Position numbers and translations under genes: made by a program | In this document: positions 13,201 to 22,904 of the stretch, in pieces | How the letters are laid out: each line of letters opens with the position of its first letter | Position numbering within the stretch: position 1 is the first letter of the stretch | From: Hyaloperonospora brassicae | Lineage: Eukaryota; Oomycota; Peronosporomycetes; Peronosporales; Peronosporaceae | Direction: 5' to 3' | Length of the DNA: 64,000 nucleotides | Assembly (NCBI GenBank): GCA_947650285.1 | Contig: CANTFL010000810.1 | Span: forward strand, 288,845-352,844 | Notes under the pieces: generated by a model | The model's input: only the letters and a program-made list of their open reading frames with translations | Told to the model about the DNA's origin: nothing | Databases searched by the model: none

Positions 13201-14254
13201 TGGACAGTTGGCAATCGCTGAGCCTACCTTTCGACAAGCAAGTTCTTCCGTGCTAAACTTCTACGCGTAGAATATCATCGCCATTTTATTATGCTCTGCA
13301 CAGCCTGATTCGGAAGACGCATCGCTAATGATACACCAAACAAATTCTGCGTCGCAGTTTCGCCGTGTATTCCGACCTTTGCTAACTTGTTTCCGGTTAC
13401 ATCATTATGTGTATTGACAAGCGAGGCCATCATGGGATAATGGCCTGGAGGCAATGTCGGGGTCAACAACCATGAGATCACGCCAAGGCGAAGCTGTCTA
13501 TACTTGCGTTTTCATCAGGTCTCCATTCATTGAGGCGAGAAGTCGTCATCGTACCCAATCGAAGACAAGTGATTCCTCGAAGTCAATGAATGAACGAAGG
13601 GTGCCGGCCACAAGTAAATGGGCAAGCTAGTAACTTGTTTGACTTTAGCAACAAAACGACCGTCTGCTGTGAACACGCTAACAAAAAAACATCATTGCGC
13701 GAGCGCCGATTCCCACCGGATCTCAGCGTTCATTCAAGGTCATCCTAGTGGCTTCTACATCTTGACCGCGAGGACAGCTACATATGGTATGCACTCGAAC
13801 ATTAGCGTACGAGCTCCCAGACAAGAGAGATTCACGATGCGAGTTATGGCAGTCGCGACGTGCATACCGTCGTAAAGTGTCTACAATGTAGCGCTAGTTC
13901 CGATGGCATGTCAGTGGCCAGTGCAAGTATACACAAAAAGACGTTTGCTGCTCCTAGACGATACTGCCGAGATGCCGACATGTTTTGCGTCACACGTCTC
14001 AGTTGTATTGCGCGCGTCACACGGATCCATGGCACGTCAAAAACTTAGGTCTGGAATTCTACTGAACTTACTGAGAGCACAAACCGTTTTTATTTTGGCT
14101 GTATTTCAAAAGACTATAAAAGTAATTGGCCGGTCAATATTTGAAACCGGCGGTGACGAGTCAAAAACGTTCAAAACCACTTTTTTACCAGCAGATCACG
14201 GAACCGCACTACGTTCGCGCGACTCGGGACGGCGCCGCGACCCTCTTCTCCAGT
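10093..14254. other. 4.2-kb stretch without a supported gene
   Basis: Frames are short, overlapping and without family features on both strands. Apart from the TA microsatellite at 10194-10237 I see no repeat or RNA gene here. The last 200 bases contain the 5' flank of the dynein light chain gene. Confidence 0.4.
10194..10237. repeat. (TA)n microsatellite
   Basis: Roughly 21 uninterrupted TA dinucleotides, about 100 bp outside the right end of the gypsy element. Confidence 0.95.
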
Positions 14255-14524
14255 ATGGCGGAGCGCAAGGCCGTGATCAAGAACGCCGACATGCACGAGG
14301 ACATGCAGCAGGACGCCGTGGACTGTGCGAGCCAAGCGCTCGAGAAGTACAACATTGAGAAGGACATTGCGGCCTTTATCAAAAAGGAGTTTGACAAGAA
14401 GTATAACCCCACGTGGCACTGCATCGTGGGCCGGAACTTTGGCTCGTACGTCACGCACGAGACGAAGCACTTTATCTACTTTTACTTGGGCCAAGTGGCG
14501 GTGCTTCTCTTCAAGTCTGGCTGA
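14255..14524 (+). CDS. DYNLL: dynein light chain LC8-type (89 aa)
   Basis: LC8 is a small homodimeric hub that binds the dynein intermediate chain and many other partners and is also an axonemal component. The whole 89-residue family length is present in one exon. The signature runs through residues 45-89, with [40 protein letters not shown] and the C-terminal LLFKSG. The ATG at 14255 (context CCAGTATGGCG) was chosen because the protein then starts [13 protein letters not shown], like other LC8 proteins; the open frame extends upstream but that part has no LC8 similarity. Stop TGA at 14522. The next gene on the right is convergent. Oomycetes have flagellated zoospores, so an axonemal role is plausible, but cytoplasmic dynein is equally served. 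Confidence 0.96.
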   Translation: MAERKAVIKNADMHEDMQQDAVDCASQALEKYNIEKDIAAFIKKEFDKKYNPTWHCIVGRNFGSYVTHETKHFIYFYLGQVAVLLFKSG

Positions 14525-15017
14525 CGACCGAGAAGTGGCCTTCTCTCGCACGAAGAGACGACGCGTCATCGACAGGGGACGACGCACTGCAGGTGGACCC
14601 GCTGGTTCTTTCGTTGCGGTCGAGGCGGGGGATATATAGCAATATATAGTGTCACGGTCATAACAGTGTGCTCTTGAGGTATTCGTCTTGTGCTTAGTAT
14701 TCACTATACGCGGTGTTCTCTGCGCGCTGCACGGGATCGGTACCCACACACTGTACGCTGTTTGCAGTATTTCTATGCTGTCGTATTCTTCGTAGGTGAC
14801 CGTGCCATCCCCTGATGTCGTAGTGGCAGGCCTGACGATGAAGTGGCATCCCTGATGTTGTCACCGTGCTTCTCTCTATTGTCGCGGTGTCTTTTTGGTA
14901 CATTTGCCGAGCACGTGACGTTGAGACCCACCCACCCCCGGCACGCGTGTGCAAGACACGTTGCTGATGCCAGGCGGACGATCCAGTAGTCCGTCTGTCG
15001 TTCCCTCGATCTTTTGT
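14525..15017. other. convergent 3' intergenic region
   Basis: About 490 bases between the stops of the dynein light chain (plus) and the AN1 zinc-finger gene (minus). It holds the 3' UTRs; no coding frame with features. Confidence 0.6.
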
Positions 15018-15956
15018 TCACATGATGCTGCACTTGTCCTGGTCGTGGCCACGTCCTGTAGCAACTGCAGCACCCGAGTGTGCAGTCTCGGCGTGCTGGA
15101 TAAGTGCAGACACCGTCGGGAAGACGGCGCGACATTGCGGGCACACTTCTCGTTCGGCTCGCGACGCACCAGTCGGCAAAGCTGCTCGAGATTGAGCGAC
15201 CGAAGCGTTAGTCGAGTCAGACGTGTCGCCATGCGCTTGATCAACGTGTGCAATGAGCAGACTCACGTCGTTGAACTGCTGCTGACATAGGGGACATGGC
15301 TCGGACGCTGTGGTCACGGCACTACTGGCTGCACTCTTGACGTTCTGCACGAGCGACGACACTGCCGACTTGGTGCCCTTGACCACAGACGCAGCAGTCT
15401 GCTGTACGTTGCGGGGCAGCTGAGGCGTCGCCCCGTGCGTGGCCCTTGTCGAGTAACTCGACAGTGGCGTCTCGAGCCGTCCGAGCCACTGCTGTCGAGC
15501 CACTTGTCGCACGCTCGCACACGTATGATCCGTCTCGAACCGGTGCCGCAGACACACGTCCTGCCGACACTTTGGGCACGAAAACTGATTGGACGGGAGC
15601 AGCACTTCGCGACAGTCATGCGCAGCACAGCGTCTCTTCTTCTTCGTCTTCTTCGGCTGTTGTGGCTGTTGCTGCTGCAGCTGCTGTTGTTGCTGGAGCT
15701 TCTCGCGCGTGCACTGACCGACTCGAACGTGGGTGTCCCACACACTGTTCACGTCTTGCGCTGCCGTCCAGTGGATCAATTGCGAGCAGACGGGACATTG
15801 GAAGACGCGGCGGTCGTGACTGCCGGCGCTTGGGCACTGGTGCGCGTCGTAGCTGCGGTGCGCGAGGCAAAAGACGTGGCGGCAGCAGTCGCACGTGAAG
15901 GGCAGGAAGTCCTGCTGGTGGCACGTCGCGACGGAGCAATGGGCGCCAATGTCCAT
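15018..15956 (-). CDS. AN1-type zinc finger protein, ZFAND2/AIRAP-like, with CaaX tail (312 aa)
   Basis: The domain order is AN1 zinc finger (residues 7-45: CSVATC, CDCC, H-x5-H-x-C spacing), a Cys-pair-containing linker, a poly-Gln/poly-Lys stretch (87-109), a second AN1 finger (109-146), and two C2H2 fingers (221-242 and 272-293). The protein ends CSIM (309-312), a classical CaaX box whose final Met favours farnesyltransferase. Animal ZFAND2B/AIRAPL has the same logic: tandem AN1 fingers and a prenylated C-terminus that docks it at the ER with the proteasome and p97. A role in ubiquitin-proteasome handling of membrane or newly made proteins is therefore inferred. No ubiquitin-interacting motifs were recognised. 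The start at 15956 gives the finger directly at the N-terminus. Single exon, divergent from bL35m across 427 bp. Confidence 0.88.
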   Translation of the reverse strand: MDIGAHCSVATCHQQDFLPFTCDCCRHVFCLAHRSYDAHQCPSAGSHDRRVFQCPVCSQLIHWTAAQDVNSVWDTHVRVGQCTREKLQQQQQLQQQQPQQPKKTKKKRRCAAHDCREVLLPSNQFSCPKCRQDVCLRHRFETDHTCASVRQVARQQWLGRLETPLSSYSTRATHGATPQLPRNVQQTAASVVKGTKSAVSSLVQNVKSAASSAVTTASEPCPLCQQQFNDVSLLIAHVDQAHGDTSDSTNASVAQSRAALPTGASRAEREVCPQCRAVFPTVSALIQHAETAHSGAAVATGRGHDQDKCSIM

Positions 15957-16383
15957 AGCAGTGGCGAGGCAAAGGTGGCGCTAGCGGCTGGGCAAGCGGT
16001 CGGTGTCGGTCGTGCTGTCGCGTTTGCTACTTATTCTCTTCTTTTCTTTTTATGTTGTCTTCTTTTAATTTCTTAGTTTTTCTTTCTATCGTTTTGTCTC
16101 TTCTTTGTTACTTTTTTTATTCTTTATCGGGGAAGAAAAGCGGAGAACGACCGAAAGAAAATACGAGAACCCTGACGACCTGGTGCGACGGACAAAAGGT
16201 TCGTACTGCGGGTGACTTGACCTTCTAGATGTGGCGCATCGACCGTGAGCTTTTCGACCGTCTAGACGGGGTCAGGGTGTCGCGTGAGTGAAAACAGCTG
16301 CGTCTTTTCCACCAATCCCGACCCCAGTCTCAGGACAATATTATCCACTCATCGTGCCGACTCGGCCACCAGTCACTTGCGTC
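15957..16383. promoter_or_regulatory. divergent promoter region between the AN1 gene and bL35m
   Basis: This 427-bp spacer separates two start codons on opposite strands. It is pyrimidine-rich on the plus strand near 16030-16125 (T-rich runs). It contains a CCACCAATC element at about 16308-16316, a CCAAT-type box 68-76 bp upstream of the bL35m start. A related CCACCAATC occurs upstream of the LtaS-like gene. Confidence 0.5.
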
Positions 16384-16871
16384 ATGGCGCTCTTCAGGTA
16401 CGTCGTCGTCCATTGCCTTCCCACATGTCTCACTCTCTCGCCTGTAGCTCTCTCTCTCGCTTTCCCATGCACTAACTCTCCCTTTGTATCATCTCCAGAT
16501 CCCTCGCTCGCCCATTACGGGCTCTCGCTATGGCCTCACCGACGGCTACACTTCCGTCTCTCCGATCCGCAATGGGAGCTGCCATGTCTCCGTCATTGCG
16601 CATATCGTCTCTGCTACTTACGCGCTCGTCCATTGTCTTTCCTCTTCCTGTTCAGTTTCAGTTTGTACGCGCAATGGGCTACAAACTCAAGACAAAATCA
16701 GCTGTGAAGAAGCGCTTCAAAGTCAATTGCAATGGCCTCGTCAAGCGCGCACAAGCCAACAAGCGTCACATTGCAACGAAGAAGACGCGCGAGCGCATTC
16801 GTCGTCTGGGCAAGTCTGTCTTCGTGCAAGGCCAGATCCGCAAGAACGTGCTTCGGATGCTGGGAAAGTAG
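16384..16871 (+). CDS. MRPL35: mitochondrial large-subunit ribosomal protein bL35m, two exons (128 aa)
   Basis: The C-terminal 65 residues (64-128) are bL35: [15 protein letters not shown], a basic [14 protein letters not shown] core, and a Lys/Arg-rich tail ending RMLGK. The upstream frame opens at the intron acceptor, and a short first exon supplies the start. Exon 1 is 16384-16397, the intron 16398-16498 (101 nt, GTACGT...TCCAG, branch site ACTAAC near 16471-16476), and exon 2 16499-16871. Splicing keeps the frame and yields [17 protein letters not shown], an Arg/Ala/Leu-rich, acid-free N-terminus typical of a mitochondrial targeting sequence. Total coding length is 387 nt. It acts in the mitoribosome large subunit. 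Confidence 0.93.
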
Positions 16872-17836
16872 CGCCGTTGACATGGCCATCGACGGAGGCG
16901 TGCATTGTCAGAAAAAAGGGTTTGCTCGGCTCGGCTTGCACGTTGAGAAAAGGGATATGGATGAACAAGGCTCTGACACTGAGTCGGTTGTTGCTCTCGC
17001 GAGGTGGCACTGCAGGATGAGGCTTTTGTTATGTTTGCACGAAGATGGTCAGAACAAAAGGTTGACGACAAAAGAAAGAGTTGGGCAAGGAGAAAAGGAG
17101 GATCTCCCCTCGTTGTGTGCGGCCGTGGCCTACTTGACTTGTATGAGACAGGACGCTATGAAGTGTGCGCAGACTCAGCTTCCGTTTCGAATGCTACTGC
17201 TGACAGCATCGCGACGCACAGTGTAATGGGAACAGAAGAGGTCAATGGAAAGGTTGCGACGAACGTTGCAGTGCTATGAGCTGGTCCTGATGCCAAGATA
17301 GATGTGGCTGGCGATAATCATAGATTGTGACGCTTTTCTAGCCGTCTGTGTCACCTCAATGTAGTAGCGATGTCACGGATGATGCATGCAGATCATAGGA
17401 GTATCGTTTATGGATGTCGAATCAAACAGGATGTTGCGATGTTCATGGTAGACCCAGCTGATACGTTGCAAGCGGAGGAACGAATCAAAAGACGAATGCA
17501 TCTGTGTTGCGCCGGAGATGTTGCTTCGCGCGTCAAGCGGCAAATATACACTGGTGACATCTTTCTGTAGACGGATTGTCATCGGTTTGAGAACACTGCT
17601 CGTCGCTTGAAAGGACATCGAGCTGAGTACTTCATAGCCTCGGCTGCGAAACTAAGGGATCAGACGAATGCAAACATTACCAAATGCACATAATTCATGT
17701 TAACAAATACCTTTTCGCCCCACAAACTATCAAATGCAAATTTACGACAATGCGACACAAGGAGCGGAAGTGAACGTCAGATGCTAAAACCACCATGCAG
17801 GGTGGCGGCGACTGATGTTTGTGAAAGCGCACGTTA
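16872..17836. other. intergenic, no supported gene
   Basis: The moderate-length frames here are extensions or shadows of the bL35m region and carry no domain. The stretch contains the 3' ends of both flanking genes. Confidence 0.5.
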
Positions 17837-18796
17837 TCAATTTCCGGTTTGCACGACGTAGAGATACGAAGTGCCACAATTGCAGCTGGGTAATGTAACG
17901 GCCAGGACGTCGTCTGCACTAAACCTGGAAATGGTGCTAGCGGTCACGAACATGCCGTAATTCGAACCAGTGCTCGAATAAATGCACGCCTGGTTCTTCA
18001 TCACCGAGACCGAAACAGATGAATTCCCATACGCGTCTGCAATAAGATTCACCGTAGCAGTAATGCTGTAAACGCCAGGTCGTCGAAACGACACGTCACC
18101 AGTTCGTTGATTCACGGAAAAACTGTCCGAATCGGTATCACTCCACAGCATTTTATAAGTATTGAGGTCTGTCGCTGATGCTTCGAGTTGCATGTGCCCG
18201 TCGCCAATCTGTTTCCGGAGCCGGTCTAGTTCCTCCTGCTGATCACGCAGCTTGGATTCCAGCACATCAATTCGTTCCACTGCTACTGCGTCCAGGACAA
18301 ACGCGTACTTTGCCACTCTCACCGAGCGAAGGATTCGGACTTTGACACTAATTACCAGTTTGGGAGCATCTCCACTCAGCACATCAAATGTTCGCTGGAC
18401 ATCGCCCGACTCGTCCAGGTCACCTTCTAGTGCGTCCTGGAAGAACTGCAATGGACACTGTGGGCTCTACGTCATTTGCAATGACACGTGCAGCAAAGCG
18501 TACCTTCACGTAGTCTATCGCAGATGCATCCGAGATTGTGTTATCTGATGTCAAGTAGTCCGCTTTGGTCATCCCGCTCTTGCTCCTAGCAACAAATCCA
18601 CGACCAAGATATGAACAAGATGCTCGACCACTGACTTCGTACCACTAACTTCGTACCACTGCTTCTTGCTGGTTCGATCCTCCATCCAAATACTCAATTT
18701 GTCGCTTTTCAGCTGGAGGACGTAGCGATAAGATGTCGCGGGCGACGTCGAAAATGTCGTTACTCCCTCCACTTCGGTGTCTGGACTCGGCACCAT
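17837..18796 (-). CDS. unrecognised protein with coiled coil and C1q/TNF-like C-terminal domain, three exons (276 aa)
   Basis: Proposed exons are 18796-18657, 18585-18504 and 18445-17837. The introns are 18656-18586 (71 nt, GTACGA...TGCTAG) and 18503-18446 (58 nt, GTACGC...TTGCAG). The joined length is 831 nt, and both joins keep the frame (KKQW-SKSG and DYVK-FFQD). Residues 140-170 form a short heptad-like coil (LESKLRDQQEELDRLRKQI). The last 90 residues alternate hydrophobics and end in a beta-rich pattern (RRPGVYSITATVNLIA, then IYSSTGSNYG and TLPSCNCGTSYLYVV), reminiscent of C1q/TNF jelly-roll domains; that fold call is inference. No signal peptide. The first ATG used may not be the true start: the same strand continues upstream with related-looking but frame-shifted text to about 19138. 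A 14-bp tandem duplication lies in intron 1. Confidence 0.55.
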
Positions 18797-19138
18797 GACA
18801 CAGGTTCAATGGCGCAGATGGGCGAGCTTTCTGGCAAGTTCGCTTCACCGAGCAAATTGGTTTGTCTTCGAAACGGGCGTTGGATATCTTCACAAACGTT
18901 AGTCTTCGCGGTAGATCTTTCTTGATTATGAGACAGGGTTGTACGAGTCCTGTCTCGTCGACGGAACAACGGTTTCGGTACGTATAGTACGTAAGGCTTT
19001 CCAGTTGAGGTTCATTTGGCAAGTCTTCGTTGCTCTCAACAAAAGCTCCTGCTCTTTATCGCAGCACAAGACCAAGAAGCCTCTGTATCGCCAGCGAAGC
19101 TGTGTGGTATAGTGGTCCATATCTATAGCCTGTACCAT
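18797..19138 (-). pseudogene. frameshifted upstream coding text, probably the 5' part of the neighbouring gene
   Basis: Frame 19138-19030 reads DHYTTQLRWRYRGFLVLCCD and continues to ELLL. A one-base slip near 19044 then leads into the frame LPNEPQLESLTYYTYRNRCS, DLPRRLTFVKISNARFEDKP. A second slip before 18796 would lead into the first exon of the gene described at 17837-18796. The order and strand fit one longer gene with two indels. Either the 5' half has decayed, or these are assembly errors in a functional gene. Confidence 0.45.
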
Positions 19139-21078
19139 TTTCCGATCTTTGTCACACAGCTACTTCCCACCCCATACTTCTGAACGATGTAAAGTTAAGA
19201 CCATAGATGGCTGGAGAATGCTACGAGCTTCGTTTCTAAGGTCTCGGAATTTGATTTGGTTTCCACGAAGTTAAAGGACCCTAAAGATCGGAGAATTTAT
19301 AAATATTGGCTCGCGGCTAGCCACATTCGGCCGCCCCAACATTCCCCGCGTAGACTTATTTTTCCTTATATTTTGAAACTGCTCACATGCTGCTCAATGT
19401 AAAGTAGACAAATCAGCGTAAAAGAATAAGTTTTTGCAGGCAAAAAGTGCAAAAATGGCTGTCGTCACCCTAAATGCACACTTTTGCCTGTTTGGTCCTC
19501 TATTTACAATAAAAAGACTCAGACGATTATCTTAAATTATCGAAACCCATCACGTTTTGCCAAAACTGTTGCAAGCACAGAAATTGGTAGCAGCTAAAAC
19601 GTTTACGCACGTAAGTATTATATATGTACATAACGATGCGACCTATACTTCTTTACTGCATATTCAACGGCCTTCCTAGTCAGGATCTTGCGATATACGT
19701 CTTTGTAACAAAAAGCACATTCAAGCATGGCGGCGGATGGTAGTGAAAGAGACGGATGCAATGGATTTTATGACCACCTTCTCGAGGCCTTTGAACGTGC
19801 AGTCGCAATTTTTCGAGCATAGCATTTTTGACTAATCCCGAAACATCCTTATGAAGGTCAGATCGCAATGGAACCTAGGGTGAATGATGTCGTGGCCGGC
19901 CGTAATGACATTCTTTTCCAAAAGCCCTTTTTGTCCCTTGATATCACATCGATTTTGGATGACACGGCGGGCGCAGCAAAAGCCCTCATAATCTGCAAGT
20001 GCCGTAGCCATTTGTTGGGGCGCGGCATGTTTATGATTGTTGACTGGTGAGTACATTGGTTGGTGTCAGAAACGTGCAAAAGTCGTGCGTATAGTGCGCA
20101 GTGCGACGGGATCGTTAAAAAAAAGCTTACAGCTGCGGAAACGGCGGCAGAAATATTTATTTTCGTTTTCAAACTTGGCCGACGAAATAATAGCTACAGG
20201 GTATAGTGGTGCGCACCATCGCATGTTTATAAAGGTGCACTGTGTTATATAAATAAAAATATACAGGAGCTAGTTACGAGACACTATCCATTTTTCGTGC
20301 GGTGGCCAATTGATTTTATTAGGTCATTATTTACTCTTTGTGCAATTTGTCCAACAGTTGCGTGAATGTGAAGTATCGCGAATTTGATTTTACTTCACTA
20401 CATCATTGCAAATATAGCAGCAAATGGAGAATCAGCACACCGTAGGATATCGTTGCGGTCCCCTTATCCGTACGCGCTTGTTACTGCGACATTGAAAGGA
20501 TCCTCGAGTATGCTGAGGGCTTCGCAGTTTATGCGGTGCCAAATCTGCTCAACAGCGATATCGTTCGTAACGAGAACAATCACGACATTTTGACGCAAAG
20601 GAAACGCAAGCAAATTCGTCGTTTAGGCTGCATCGTGTGGACCCAATTTGCAAAGTGTGCATATTCCTACTCCTGTTGAGCCCACACTGTCGCTAATGTG
20701 TGAAACGTACTTGACTGCTAAAAATGGTGTGTCTGTTCCAGTATGATTCGTTAATATTAGTTTACGATCTGATCTATGACGACAGAATGAAATAGAAGTA
20801 AGCGTTGCATAAAAATACGCTAGCACCGAAGTTGTTACAACAGGGCGCTGATCAAGTAAAATTTACCACGATTATTTCCGCTACATCGCATTTTCCCCGG
20901 TCAAAATAAGAACTGATGACATGCGAATTTCGACTAGTTCACATCGCGTCTTTTAGTCCTTCTCCCTTGTCGGTAGCTCTGGTGCTGTGTCATAGCTCGT
21001 AGACGTGTCGCCATCGTGTCATAAAACCTGAGTTGCTTAATCTCATCTGTTTTTTCTCCGGGGAGACGATGCCTCATC
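19139..21078. other. intergenic, no supported gene
   Basis: Short frames only. The one structured site is the inverted repeat at 19437-19490, entered separately. The U2 snRNA gene begins at the right end. Confidence 0.4.
19437..19490. repeat. short inverted repeat, possible MITE remnant
   Basis: The left arm CAGGCAAAAAGTGCA and the right arm TGCACACTTTTGCCTG are near-perfect reverse complements (one extra base and one mismatch) around a 23-base loop. Confidence 0.6.
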
Positions 21079-21240
21079 ATACCTTCTCGGCCTCTTGGCT
21101 AATATCAAGTGTAGTATCTATTCTAATCAGTGCGAAGACTGGTTTTCGCCTTTTGGCGGACTTTTTCACATTCATTTTTGGGCAAGCGCGGCAGTTTGCT
21201 GCGCAGGTCTCTGGGGCTTTCACCTTACCCCCGCGAGGCC
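21079..21240 (+). ncRNA. RNU2: U2 spliceosomal snRNA gene
   Basis: U2 base-pairs with the intron branch point and with U6. The 5' region (21081-21130) matches the universal U2 start: CTTCTCGGCC, TTGGCTAA, ATCAAGTGTAGTATCT. It includes the branch-point-recognition box GTAGTA (21111-21116). Downstream come a stem with arms GCGAA/TTCGC (about 21132-21149) and a candidate Sm site CATTTTTGG (21173-21181). A GC-rich stem III follows at about 21186-21203, then a terminal stem IV at 21206-21240, where GGTCTC pairs with GAGGCC enclosing GGGG/CCCC. One oddity is GCTAATATC in place of the almost universal GCTAAGATC in the U2/U6 interaction segment. The 5' and 3' ends are estimated to a few bases. Confidence 0.9.
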
Positions 21241-22413
21241 GACAACGATATATACTCAGTACACTTTACCTTTTCTACTTGTGCTCGATCGACTTGTCAA
21301 ACCAAAAGCTAGAATTGGATGCCTAAAGTGATACTACAACTCCTGATATCACGTCAAAGCGATGTTTATATGAATTGTGATTGTTTTAGACAGACGTTAC
21401 AAATAGAGACACAGAAGTTTAGGGATTAAACAGGACACATTATATTGAGCATATCGGAATGTTGGCCCAAAGAAGCCTTCCTGTCGTTGTCTGTACCCGT
21501 CTGAAATTATAATTGTATCTTTAGCATGCTTTAAGAGCCGCGTTCTTTTCGCTCGAATGCGGTAAATGACGGCTACAAATACGCTTCGGTATCGTCTAGA
21601 CTAGCCTACGTATGTGTATGACCATACTCGCAAGAAGGTGATTCATGTATATAAGTATTAGAGCAAATAAAACTATTTGCATGGATTTCTAGTGTAGGAA
21701 AAGGGTTTGACCGGCACATGCAAAATTTGAGATGTGTAGTAAATGTAGAGAGCGCTAAGTCACATATGTTAGGCCCGTTGCTCGCGAGGTTCTTCGTCAA
21801 GAAAGAGTTCAGTGTTGGTCCAAAAGGTATTTAAAATCCAACAACTGTAACAAATAGTAACAGTTGGTTAGGAGTTGTGTCTTCTTGATATTGTGCTGGC
21901 GTGTATTGAGTCGTATGTAACTCGTTCGGTGAAGGTGAATGTTGAGGACTGATATCTTCTTTTGACGATTGTGTTGTCATCCCCATGACGCATGGTCGCA
22001 AAACCAAATCAGATACCACGTTGATTGATCCTGATTACAGGTATATGTGCTTGGTGAGAGTAGACAATGTGCCAATCTCGATGTCCGGCCTCACTGTTGC
22101 TACGGCAGTGATGTCGTACATGATGCACATAAATCACGAGTGTTGTTTCCTTGAAGAGACCGATGCGAACGACGTGCTGATCTTGCTCTCTGGTTATGCG
22201 ATTTAACATACGATGATGTATGCTAAAGCGCGGTAAATAAACAGGATGTATCTCGAGCGATACGACAAGCCTTGCGTGTTTCGAAAACGCCTACAAATTT
22301 CAATTCAGAAACGTCGATGTCAACACAGTGCCACCTCTGAACCCGCTGGTCATGCCAAAATCGCTCTGGTATCAAGATCGCGTTCGTCTTCAGTAAGGAA
22401 TAGAATGCCGTGT
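21241..22413. other. intergenic, nothing recognised
   Basis: No frame with domain features and no clear repeat. Confidence 0.4.
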
Positions 22414-22904
22414 TGTAGCGGATCTAGACAGCTCCTTGAGTCAGAGGAAGGCTTTAACGCTCAATGAGCAACTATAGATTAAAGAAATCGACTCGGACCG
22501 TCAACAAGCTCGAGGCGCTTACGGTCCTTGTTATGGGGGGCGAAATGATCCAAAAAATCTATTCATCGAGTGTATAAGAGTAGCTGAATTTTACAAGGCG
22601 TTGATAGAATCGTCTACGACCACAAGACGCGCTAGGGGGCACTTGTCGTTACGAATTAAAAGGAGAACTGGACTTCGTTTGTTTTTATCTAAGGTACACC
22701 TCAAACTAACACACTTTGATTTCGATACTAATGTTATAATTATACCTCATCAAGAATCTCGTATTTCGGTGGCCTACACACTTTATCCCCCAACAATTGA
22801 TATGGTGTTTCAACATCATCTTTAATGGGAATCCGTCCCTAGTGTAAACCACACGTGTTGTGCAACCCCGTTACACGTGTACTGTTATGTGATGCGTTTT
22901 TTCA
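22414..22904 (-). repeat. diverged solo LTR of the gypsy family at 2511-10092
   Basis: It begins TGTAGCGGATCTAGACAGCT, as the intact LTR does (TGTAGCGGATCTACACAGCT). It stays alignable to the end through TCAACAA, the CTCGTATTTCGGTGGC segment and the TTTAATGGGA...CCACACGTGTT block, with many substitutions and small indels. The right boundary is approximate, and no matching internal region or target duplication is visible. Presumably it is an old insertion reduced by LTR-LTR recombination. Confidence 0.8.

Noticed and set aside
13618..14048. Small frames with hydrophobic N-termini considered as effectors
   Set aside because: No clear signal peptide followed by RXLR or EER; overlapping frames on both strands.
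14171..14749. Minus-strand 192-codon frame
   Set aside because: Antisense shadow of the LC8 gene; no domain.
15435..16076. Plus-strand 213-codon frame
   Set aside because: Antisense to the AN1 zinc-finger gene; Leu/Ala/Arg runs come from its Gln and Lys codons.
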